Source: Auanema rhodensis (Eukaryota > Nematoda > Chromadorea > Rhabditida > Rhabditidae). From it: DNA of 64,000 nucleotides. How positions within the stretch are numbered: the stretch's first letter is position 1; the number at the start of each line of letters is the position of its first letter. Both the position numbers and the translations under genes were made by a program. Location of the stretch: contig OZ059896.1 of assembly GCA_964057225.1 (NCBI GenBank), forward strand, positions 2,852,001 through 2,916,000, written 5' to 3'. Positions 26,683-36,647 of this stretch are shown here, one piece after another. Below the pieces are notes generated by a model that made no database searches, was not told where the DNA came from, and saw only the letters and a program-made list of their open reading frames with translations.

Positions 26683-27204
26683 TTAATGATTCTTAAGAAA
26701 AACTTGAAGATGTTTACGGAAGTTGACAGCTTTTTCAAGATTGACAATGTTCTCTGGTATTGAGTTCCAAGTGTCTATGCCTCTGTATTCAATACCTCTT
26801 CTGGTCTGAGTTTTCCGGAGGTTGGGATGCTCAACACTCCATTCATGTCGCCTCATGAAGTGTGTGTACTTTTTGAGCTTGAGAATATCCAAGCTATTAT
26901 CTGAAGTAGGCGACTTTATTTGGTTAAAATAAAAAATCAAATCAAAAACGAGTCTTCTGAAAAATAACTTTTGACCTCCTAATAAAGAAAGTTGATTTTC
27001 ATAGTTTATTTTAGATCCAGAGCGCATGAAAACTGCGCGCAAAAACTTTTTCTGGACGTATTCGATCTGGTCCTTGTCTTTAGAATCCTGTGGTGACCAA
27101 ATAATGGTAGCATATTCTAGAATCGGTCGTATATAAGTGCAAAAAAGATTATACATTAGAAAAGGTGATTTGGAGTAAAAACAACGTAAAATTATTCGAC
27201 ATTT
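26683..27204 (-). pseudogene. C-terminal fragment of a non-LTR retrotransposon reverse transcriptase
   Basis: This frame encodes 173 residues and is open from the very edge of the insertion (27204) to a TAA at 26683-26685. The first ATG (27154-27156) is only an internal methionine: 16 in-frame codons before it extend the family resemblance, so it is not a real start. From the first codon, YIRPILEYATIIWSP spans residues 24-38 and IEYVQKKFLRAVF follows at about 47-59. RGIDTWNSIP lies at about 141-150, and the end is FRKHLQVFLKNH. This arrangement is typical of the region downstream of the reverse transcriptase palm in Jockey/CR1-type LINEs. The palm with its catalytic aspartates and the endonuclease domain are missing through 5' truncation, so it cannot be active. 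No frameshift or internal stop is present. No promoter or partner gene is visible. Confidence 0.85.
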
Positions 27205-29149
27205 AAGTTCACGTAAATTTCAAAGTCATGGTTACCATGAACCAATATCAATAAAAATTTGTTTTTAGACTAATTTGGACATGGGGAATCTAATTTTGAA
27301 AACCGCATCTCTTCATCTTTCACGTGAAGCGAGTTACATACCAAGTGCACATCACGTGTACATTTAATTAGCATAAATTAAAGTTCACGTAAATTTCAAA
27401 GTCATGGTGACCATGAACCAATATCAATAAAAATTTGTTTTTAGACTAATATGGACATGGGGAATTTAATTTTGAAAACCGCATCTATTTATCTTTCACG
27501 TGAAGCGAGTTACATACCAAGTGCACATCACGTGTACAATTAATTAGCATAAATTGAAGTTCACGTAAATTTCAAAGTCATGGTGACCATGAACCAATAT
27601 CAATAAAAATTTGTTTTTAGACTAATATGGACATGGGGAATTTAATTTTGAAAACCGCATCTATTTATCTTTCACGTGAAGCGAGTTACATACCAAGTGC
27701 ACATCACGTGTACATTTAATTAGCATAAATTAAAGTTCACGTAAATTTCAAAGTCATGGTGACCATGAACCAATATCAATAAAAATTTGTTTTTAGACTA
27801 ATATGGACATGGGGAATCTAATTTTGAAAACCGCATCTCTTTATCTTTCACGTGAAGCGAGTTACATACCAAGTGCACATCACGTGTACATTTAATTAGC
27901 ATAAATTAAAGTTCACGTAAATTTCAAAGTCATGGTTACCATGAACCAATATCAATAAAAATTTGTTTTTAGACTAATTTGGACATGGGGAATCTAATTT
28001 TGAAAACCGCATCTATTTATCTTTCACGTGAAGCGAGTTACATACCAAGAGCACATCACGTGTACATTTAATTAGCATAAATTAAAGTTCACGTAAATTT
28101 CAAAGTCATGGTTACCATGAACCAATATCAATAAAAATTTTTTTTAGACTAATTTGGACATGGGGAATTTAATTTTGAAAACCGCATCTATTTATCTTTC
28201 ACGTGAAGCGAGTTACATACCAAGTGCACATCACGTGTACATTTAATTAGCATAAATTAAAGTTCACGTAAATTTCAAAGTCATGGTGACCATGAACCAA
28301 TATCAATAAAAATTTGTTTTTAGACTAATATGGACATGGGGAATCTAATTTTGAAAACCGCATCTCTTTATCTTTCACGTGAAGCGAGTTACATACCAAG
28401 TGCACATCACGTGTACATTTAATTAGCATAAATTAAAGTTCACGTAAATTTCAAAGTCATGGTTACCATGAACCAATATCAATAAAAATTTGTTTTTAGA
28501 CTAATATGGACATGGGGAATCTAATTTTGAAAACCGCATCTCTTTATCTTTCACGTGAAGCGAGTTACATACCAAGTGCACATCACGTGTACATTAAATT
28601 AGCATAAATTAAAGTTCACGTAAATTTCAAAGTCATGGTTACCATGAACCAATATCAATAAAAATTTGTTTTTAGACTAATTTGGACATGGGGAATCTAA
28701 TTTTGAAAACCGCATCTCTTCATCTTTCACGTGAAGCGAGTTACATACCAAGTGCACATCACGTGTACATTTAATTAGCATAAATTAAAGTTCACGTAAA
28801 TTTCAAAGTCATGGTTACCATGAACCAATGTCAATAAAAATTTGTTTTTAGACTAATATGGACATGGGGAATCTAATTTTGAAAACCGCATCTCTTCATC
28901 TTTCACATGAAGCGAGTTACATACCAAGTGCACATCACGTGTACATTAAATTAGCATAAATTAAAGTTCACGTAAATTTCAAAGTCATGGTTACCATGAA
29001 CCAATATCAATAAAAATTTGTTTTTAGACTAATTTGGACATGGGGAATCTAATTTTGAAAACCGCATCTCTTCATCTTTCACGTGAAGCGAGTTACATAC
29101 CAAGTGCACATCACGTGTACATTTAATTAGCATAAATTAAAGTTCACGT

Positions 29150-30380
29150 AAATTTCAAAGTCATGGTGACCATGAACCAATATCAATAAAAATTTGTTTT
29201 TAGACTAATATGGACATGGGGAATCTAATTTTGAAAACCGCATCTCTTTATCTTTCACGTGAAGCGAGTTACATACCAAGTGCACATCACGTGTACATTA
29301 AATTAGCATAAATTAAAGTTCACGTAAATTTCAAAGTCATGGTTACCATGAACCAATATCAATAAAAATTTGTTTTTAGACTAATATGGACATGGGGAAT
29401 CTAATTTCGAAAACCGCATCTATTCATCTTTCACGTGAAGCGAGTTACATACCAAGTGCACATCACGTGTACATTTAATTAGCATAAATTAAAGTTCACG
29501 TAAATTTCAAAGTCATGGTTACCATGAACCAATATCAATAAAAATTTGTTTGTGAACTAATATGGACATGGGGAATCTAATTTTGGAAACCGCATCTCTT
29601 CATCTTTCACGTGAAGCGAGTTACATACCAAGTGCACATCACGTGTACAATTAATTAGCATAAATTAAAGTTCACGTAAATTTCAAAGTCATGGTTACCA
29701 TGCACCAATATCAATAAAAATTTGTTTTTAGACTAATATGGACATGGGGAATCTAACTTTGAAAACCGCATCTCTTTATCTCTCACGTGAAGCGAGTTAC
29801 ATACCAAGGGCACATCACGTGTACATTTAATTAGCATAAATTAAAGTTCACGTAAATTTCAAAGTCATGGTTACCATGCACCAATATCAATAAAAATTTG
29901 TTTTTAGACTAATATGGACATGGGGAATCTAATTTTGAAAACCGCATCTCTTTATCTTTCACGTGAAGCGAGTTACATACCAAGTGCACATCACGTGTAC
30001 ATTTAATTAGCATTAATTAAAGTTCACGTAAATTTCAAAGTCATGGTTACCATGAACCAATGTCAATAAAAATTTGTTTTTAGACTAATATGGACATGGG
30101 GAATCTAATTTTGAAAACCGCATCTCTTTATTTTTCACGTGAAGCGAGTTACATACCAAGTGCACATCACGTGTACATTTAATTAGCATAAATTAAAGTT
30201 CACGTAAATTTCAAAGTCATGGTTACCATGAACCAATATCAATAAAAATTTGTTTTTAGACTAATATGGACATGGGGAATCTAATTTCGAAAACCGCATC
30301 TATTTATCTTTCACGTGAAGCGAGTTACATACCAAGTGCACATCACGTGTACAATTAATTAGCATAAATTGAAGTTCACG
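29150..30380. repeat. Satellite A block, copy 3 of the 11.5-kb block
   Basis: About seven monomers matching 11370-12600 in order: GGTGACC (29166), TTAAATTAG, CTATTCATC, TTTGTGAAC (about 29549), CAATTAATT, ATGCACC, TCTAACTTTG, ACCAAGGGC, GCATTAATT, CAATGTC, TTTATTTTTC and AAATTGAAG (30371). The AAATTGAAG offset from copy 1 is 17,781 bp. The match ends after 30380, where ATGCACC replaces the CAATGTC monomer of copies 1 and 2. Confidence 0.8.
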
Positions 30381-30419
30381 TAAATTTCAAAGTCATGGTT
30401 ACCATGCACCAATATCAAT

Positions 30420-31475
30420 AAAAATTTGTTTTTAGACTAATATGGACATGGGGAATCTAATTTTGAAAACCGCATCTCTTTATCTCTCAGGTGAAGCGAG
30501 TTACATACCAAGTGCACATCACGTGTACAATTAATTAGCAAAAATTAAAGTTCACGTAAATTTCAAAGTCATGGTTACCATGCACCAATATCAATAAAAA
30601 TTTGTTTTTAGACTAATATGGACATGGGAAATCTAATTTTGAAAACCGCATCTCTTTATTTTTCACGTGAAGCGAGTTACATACCAAGTGCACATCACGT
30701 GTACATTTAATTAGCATAAATTAAAGTTCACGTAAATTTCAAAGTCATGGTTACCATGAACCAATATCAATAAAAATTTGTTTTTAGACTAATTTGGACA
30801 TGGGGAATCTAATTTTGACAACCGCATCTATTTATCTTTCACGTGAAGCGAGTTACATACCAAGTGCACATCACGTGTACATTTAATTAGCATAAATTAA
30901 AGTTCACGTAAATTTCAAAGTCATGGTTACCATGAACCAATATCAATAAAAATTTGTTTTTAGACTAATATGGACATGGGGAATCTAATTTTGAAAACCG
31001 CATCTCTTTATCTCTCAGGTGAAGCGAGTTACATACCAAGTGCACATCACGTGTACAATTAATTAGCAAAAATTAAAGTTCACGTAAATTTCAAAGTCAT
31101 GGTTACCATGCACCAATATCAATAAAAATTTGTTTTTAGACTAATATGGACATGGGAAATCTAATTTTGAAAACCGCATCTCTTTATTTTTCACGTGAAG
31201 CGAGTTACATACCAAGTGCACATCACGTGTACATTTAATTAGCATAAATTAAAGTTCACGTAAATTTCAAAGTCATGGTTACCATGAACCAATATCAATA
31301 AAAATTTGTTTTTAGACTAATTTGGACATGGGGAATCTAATTTTGACAACCGCATCTATTTATCTTTCACGTGAAGCGAGTTACATACCAAGTGCACATC
31401 ACGTGTACATTTAATTAGCATAAATTAAAGTTCACGTAAATTTCAAAGTCATGGTTACCATGAACCAATATCAAT
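30420..31475. repeat. Three-monomer (528-bp) tandem duplication in satellite A
   Basis: Private variants CTCTCAGGTG (30483-type start, and 31011), GCAAAAATTAAAG, ATGCACC, CATGGGAAATC and TTTTGACAACC occur twice in the same order, exactly 528 bp apart. These variants are not seen elsewhere in the window (except ATGCACC), which marks a young local duplication. The ends are approximate. Confidence 0.8.
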
Positions 31476-31711
31476 AAAAATTTGTTTTTAGACTAATATG
31501 GACATGGGGAATCTAATTTCGAAAACCGCATCTATTTATCTTTCACGTGAAGCGAGTTACATACCAAGTGCACATCACGTGTACATTTAATTAGCATAAA
31601 TTAAAGTTCACGTAAATTTCAAAGTCATGGTTACCATGAACCAATATCAATAAAAATTTGTTTTTAGACTAATTTGGACATGGGGAATCTAATTTTGAAA
31701 ACCGCATCTAT

Positions 31712-32767
31712 TTATCTTTCACGTAAAGCGAGTTACATACCAAGTGCACATCACGTGTACATTTAATTAGCATAAATTAAAGTTCACGTAAATTTCAAAG
31801 TCATGGTTACCATGAACCAATATCAATAAAAATTTGATTTTAGACTAATATGGACATGGGGAATCTAATTTTGGAAACCGCATCTCTTTATCTTTCACGT
31901 GAAGCGAGTTACATACCAAGTGCACATCACGTGTACATTTAATTAGCATGAATTAAAGTTCACGTAAATTTCAAAGTCATGGTTACCATAAACCAATATC
32001 AATAAAAATTTGTTTTTAGACTAATATGGACATGGGGAATCTAATTTCAAAAACCGCATCTATTTATCTTCCACGTGAAGCGAGTTACATACCAAGTGCA
32101 CATCACGTGTACATTTAATTAGCATAAATTAAAGTTCACGTAAATTTCAAAGTCATGGTTACCATGAACCAATATCAATAAAAATTTGTTTTTAGACTAA
32201 TATGGACATGGGGAATCTAATTTCGAAAACCGCATCTCTTTATCTTTCACGTAAAGCGAGTTACATACCAAGTGCACATCACGTGTACATTTAATTAGCA
32301 TAAATTAAAGTTCACGTAAATTTCAAAGTCATGGTTACCATGAACCAATATCAATAAAAATTTGATTTTAGACTAATATGGACATGGGGAATCTAATTTT
32401 GGAAACCGCATCTCTTTATCTTTCACGTGAAGCGAGTTACATACCAAGTGCACATCACGTGTACATTTAATTAGCATGAATTAAAGTTCACGTAAATTTC
32501 AAAGTCATGGTTACCATGAACCAATATCAATAAAAATTTGTTTTTAGACTAATATGGACATGGGGAATCTAATTTCGAAAACCGCATCTATTTATCTTTC
32601 ACGTGAAGCGAGTTACATACCAAGTGCACATCACGTGTACATTTAATTAGCATAAATTAAAGTTCACGTAAATTTCAAAGTCATGGTTACCATGAACCAA
32701 TATCAATAAAAATTTGTTTTTAGACTAATATGGACATGGGGAATCTAATTTCGAAAACCGCATCTCT
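31712..32767. repeat. Three-monomer (528-bp) tandem duplication near the A/B boundary
   Basis: ACGTAAAGCG (31721 and 32249), TTTGATTTTAG (variant base 31837 and 32365) and GCATGAATTAAAG (about 31948 and 32476) recur 528 bp apart and nowhere else. Within the first unit, ACCATAAACC, TTTCAAAAACC and TTCCACGTG are private. This is the last duplication before satellite B. Confidence 0.8.
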
Positions 32768-32779
32768 TTATCTTTCACG

Positions 32780-32792
32780 TGAAGCAAGCGTT
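32780..32792. other. Junction between satellite A and satellite B
   Basis: Satellite A stops at monomer position 46 (GTGAAGC, ending 32785) and satellite B begins at once (AAGCGTTTCTC, from 32786). The four bases AAGC are present at both sides of the join, adjacent and in direct orientation. No transposon, spacer or degenerate transition zone lies between. The first B monomer has a private GCAGTATAG where others read GTAGTATAG. The orientation of neither array changes near the join. Confidence 0.9.
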
Positions 32793-32890
32793 TCTCAATG
32801 CAGTATAGTGCATTCGATGCGGATTTTTAAGCTGCGTCGATCTGTACTATCAGATTTGCGCTAGCTTGAAAATGCACCGAGATATGAACT

Positions 32891-32912
32891 GATATAAGTT
32901 CACACTTATATC
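32891..32912. other. 9-bp inverted repeat in the satellite B monomer (reference copy)
   Basis: Perfect arms GATATAAGT and ACTTATATC around the 4-base loop TCAC. The structure is present in nearly every B monomer and could form a short hairpin in a transcript or act as a binding dyad. In the right half of the array two variant classes appear, GATATAGGT and ACCTATATC, and both hit the same base pair of the stem. Confidence 0.7.
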
Positions 32913-32964
32913 CTCGATTTTCACCCTGAAGAATTAATTTTTTCGTTGAATAACATTGTCCATC

Positions 32965-33055
32965 GTTTTTGCCTTGAAAAAAGGAATCTAAAAACATCTA
33001 CTTTTTGCTAAATTATTTTGAAATTTTTCGAAAAAATTTTTGTCAAAATGTTTTT
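32965..33055. other. Phased A/T tracts in the satellite B monomer (reference copy)
   Basis: Runs of four or more A or T are centred near 32967, 32979, 32991, 33004, 33024, 33035, 33046 and 33053, roughly every 10-12 bp. Tracts in helical phase are known to curve DNA. Every B monomer keeps this segment, so one predicted bend falls in each 351-bp repeat. Curvature was not calculated. Confidence 0.5.
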
Positions 33056-36000
33056 GGAAGCAATTTTGAGTGTACATGGAAACTCAACATACACTAATGC
33101 ATCATTTTTCAAACGATCATAACTTATTTTTGTATTAAGTGTTTCTCAATGTAGTATAATGCATTCGATGCGGATTTTTAAGCTGCGTCGATCTGTACTA
33201 TCAGATTTGCGCTAGCTTGAAAATGCACCGAGATATCAACTGATATAAGTTCACACTTATATCCTCGATTTTCACCCTGAAGAATTAATTTTTTCGTTGA
33301 ATAACATTGTCCATCGTTTTTGCCTCGAGAAAAGGAATCTAAAAACATCTACTTTTCGCTAAATTATTTTGAAATTTTTCGAAAAAATTTTTGTCAAAAT
33401 GTTTTTGGAAGCAATTTTGAGTGTACATGGAAACTCAACATACACTAATGCATCATTTTTCAAACGATCATAACTAATTTTTGTATTAAGCGTTTCTCAA
33501 TGTAGTATAGTGCATTCGATGCGGATTTTTAAGCTGCGTCGATCTGTACTATCAGATTTGCGCTAGCTTGAAAATGCACCGAGATATCAACTGATATAAG
33601 TTCACACTTATATCCTCGATTTTCACCCTGAAGAATTAATTTTTTCGTTGAATAACATTGTCAATCGTTTTTGCCTCGAAAAAAAGAATCTAAAAACATC
33701 TACTTTTCGCTAAATTATTTTGAAATTTTTCGAAAAAATTTTTGTCAAAATGTTTTTGGAAGCAATTTTGAGTGTACATGGAAACTCAACATACACTATT
33801 GCATCATTTTTCAAACGATCATAACTAATTTTTGTATTAAGCTTTTCTTAATGTAGTATAGTGCATTCGATGCGGATTTTTAAGCTGCGTCGATCTGTAC
33901 TATCAGATTTGCGCTAGCTTGAAAATGCACCGAGATATGAACTGATATAAGTTCACACTTATATCCTCGATTTTCACCCTGAAGAATTAATTTTTTCGTT
34001 GAATTACATTGTCCATCGTTTTTGCCTTGAAAAAAGGAATCTAAAAACATCTACTTTTCGCTAAATTATTTTGAAATTTTTCGAAAAAATTTTTGTCAAA
34101 ATGTTTTTGGAAGCAATTTTGAGTGTACATGGAAACTCAACATACACTAATGCATCATTTTTCAAACGATCATAACTTATTTTTGTATTAAGCGTTTCTC
34201 AATGTAGTATAGTGCATTCGATGCGGATTTTTAAGCTGCGTCGATCTGTACTATCAGATTTGCGCTAGCTTGAAAATGCACCGAGATATGAACTGATATA
34301 AGTTCACACTTATATCATCGATTTTCACCCTGAAGAATTAATTTTTTCGTTGAATTACATTGTCCATCGTTTTTGCCTTGAAAAAAGGAATCTAAAAACA
34401 TCTACTTTTCGCTAAATTATTTTGAAATTTTTCGAAAAAATTTTTGTCAAAATGTTTTTGGAAGCAATTTTGAGTGTACATGGAAACTCAACATACACTA
34501 ATGCATCATTTTTCAAACGATCATAACTAATTTTTGTATTAAGCGTTTCTCAATGTAGTATAGTGCATTCGATGCGGATTTTTAAGCTGCGTCGATCTGT
34601 ACTATCAGATTTGCGCTAGCTTGAAAATGCACCGAGATATGAACTGATATAAGTTCACACTTATATCCTCGATTTTCACCCTGAAGAATTAATTTTTTCG
34701 TTGAATAACATTGTCCATCGTTTTTGCCTTGAAAAAAGGAATCTAAAAACATCTACTTTTTGCTAAATTATTTTGAAATTTTTCGAAAAAATTTTTGTCA
34801 AAATGTTTTTGGAAGCAATTTTGAGTGTACATGGAAACTCAACATACACTAATGCATCATTTTTCAAACGATCATAACTTATTTTTGTATTAAGTGTTTC
34901 TCAATGTAGTATAATGCATTCGATGCGGATTTTTAAGCTGCGTCGATCTGTACTATCAGATTTGCGCTAGCTTGAAAATGCACCGAGATATCAACTGATA
35001 TAAGTTCACACTTATATCCTCGATTTTCACCCTGAAGAATTAATTTTTTCGTTGAATAACATTGTCCATCGTTTTTGCCTCGAGAAAAGGAATCTAAAAA
35101 CATCTACTTTTCGCTAAATTATTTTGAAATTTTTCGAAAAAATTTTTGTCAAAATGTTTTTGGAAGCAATTTTGAGTGTACATGGAAACTCAACATACAC
35201 TAATGCATCATTTTTCAAACGATCATAACTAATTTTTGTATTAAGCGTTTCTCAATGTAGTATAGTGCATTCGATGCGGATTTTTAAGCTGCGTCGATCT
35301 GTACTATCAGATTTGCGCTAGCTTGAAAATGCACCGAGATATGAACTGATATAAGTTCACACTTATATCCTCGATTTTCACCCTGAAGAATTAATTTTTT
35401 CGTTGAATTACATTGTCCATCGTTTTTGCCTTGAAAAAAGGAATCTAAAAACATCTACTTTTCGCTAAATTATTTCGAAATTTTTCGAAAAAATTTTTGT
35501 CAAAATGTTTTTGGAAGCAATTTTGAGTGTACATGGAAACTCAACATACACTATTGCATCATTTTTCAAACGATCATAACTAATTTTTGTATTAAGCTTT
35601 TCTTAATGTAGTATAGTGCATTCGATGCGGCTTTTAAGCTGCGTCGATCTGTACTATCAGATTTGCGCTAGCTTGAAAATGCACCGAGATATGAACTGAT
35701 ATAAGTTCACACTTATATCCTCGATTTTCACCCTGAAGAATTAATTTTTTCGTTGAATTACATTGTCCATCGTTTTTGCCTTGAAAAAAGGAATCTAAAA
35801 ACATCTACTTTTCGCTAAATTATTTTGAAATTTTTCGAAAAAATTTTTGTCAAAATGTTTTTGGAAGCAATTTTGAGTGTACATGGAAACTCAACATACA
35901 CTAATGCATCATTTTTCAAACGATCATAACTAATTTTTGTATTAAGCGTTTCTCAATGTAGTATAGTGCATTCGATGCGGATTTTTAAGCTGCGTCGATC

Positions 36001-36647
36001 TGTACTATCAGATTTGCGCTAGCTTGAAAATGCACCGAGATATGAACTGATATAAGTTCACACTTATATCCTCGATTTTCACCCTGAAGAATTAATTTTT
36101 TCGTTGAATAACATTGTCCATCGTTTTTGCCTTGAAAAAAGGAATCTAAAAACATCTACTTTTTGCTAAATTATTTTGAAATTTTTCGAAAAAATTTTTG
36201 TCAAAATGTTTTTGGAAGCAATTTTGAGTGTACATGGAAACTCAACATACACTAATGCATCATTTTTCAAACGATCATAACTTATTTTTGTATTAAGTGT
36301 TTCTCAATGTAGTATAGTGCATTCGATGCGGATTTTTAAGCTGCGTCGATCTGTACTATCAGATTTGCGCTAGCTTGAAAATGCACCGAGATATCAACTG
36401 ATATAAGTTCACACTTATATCCTCGATTTTCACCCTGAAGAATTAATTTTTTCGTTGAATAACATTGTCCATCGTTTTTGCCTCGAGAAAAGGAATCTAA
36501 AAACATCTACTTTTCGCTAAATTATTTTGAAATTTTTCGAAAAAATTTTTGTCAAAATGTTTTTGGAAGCAATTTTGAGTGTACATGGAAACTCAACATA
36601 CACTAATGCATCATTTTTCAAACGATCATAACTAATTTTTGTATTAA

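Larger units (their letters stand above)
26139..27204 (-). mobile_element. 5'-truncated non-LTR (LINE) retrotransposon insertion in satellite A
   Basis: This 1,066-bp non-satellite segment interrupts one satellite A monomer. Left of it the monomer reads to ATAAATTA (ending at 26138). Right of it the monomer resumes at AAGTTCACG (from 27205), and the two halves join into a perfect monomer. Nothing was lost and no target-site duplication is visible. On the minus strand the segment begins inside a reverse transcriptase reading frame, stays open to a TAA at 26683-26685, and continues through about 540 bp of untranslated sequence. It ends with AATAAA seven bases before the junction and has no poly(A) tail. 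5' truncation is typical of target-primed reverse transcription of LINEs. The intact frame suggests a fairly recent insertion. The clade is most like Jockey/CR1 by eye, not proven. Confidence 0.88.
27205..32785. repeat. Satellite A array, right block (176-bp monomer)
   Basis: Continuation of satellite A in the same orientation, about 31.7 monomers, starting at monomer position 97 and ending at position 46, where satellite B begins. The first part (to about 29200) is a 10-monomer duplicate of the sequence left of the retrotransposon. The part near 29150-30380 is a third copy of the blocks at 11.5 and 23.3 kb. The part from 30420 to the end is built from two separate three-monomer tandem steps. 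The last monomers mostly carry the TTTCG and CTATTTATC forms common in the first 8 kb of the window. Confidence 0.97.

Noticed and set aside
26379-26747. 122-codon minus-strand reading frame overlapping the LINE 3' UTR
   Set aside because: The product is hydrophobic and low-complexity, as expected from T-rich sequence. It overlaps the end of the reverse transcriptase frame in another register and shows no recognisable motif.
26139-27204. Helitron or DNA-transposon origin of the insertion
   Set aside because: No terminal inverted repeats, no TC...CTRR ends and no target-site duplication. The open reverse transcriptase frame running into one edge fits a truncated LINE better.
33282-33310. CENP-B-box-like TTCGTTG in satellite B (TTTTTTCGTTGAATAAC)
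   Set aside because: The first half resembles the CENP-B box, but the required CGGG in the second half is absent, and some monomers read TTTCATTG, which breaks the core. Satellite A (TTCGAAAACCG) also lacks the required spacing.
33671-33856. 61-codon plus-strand reading frame in satellite B
   Set aside because: It lies entirely within satellite monomers and exists only because a private A-rich variant at about 33680 opens the frame. Equivalent positions in other monomers are closed. There is no coding signature.
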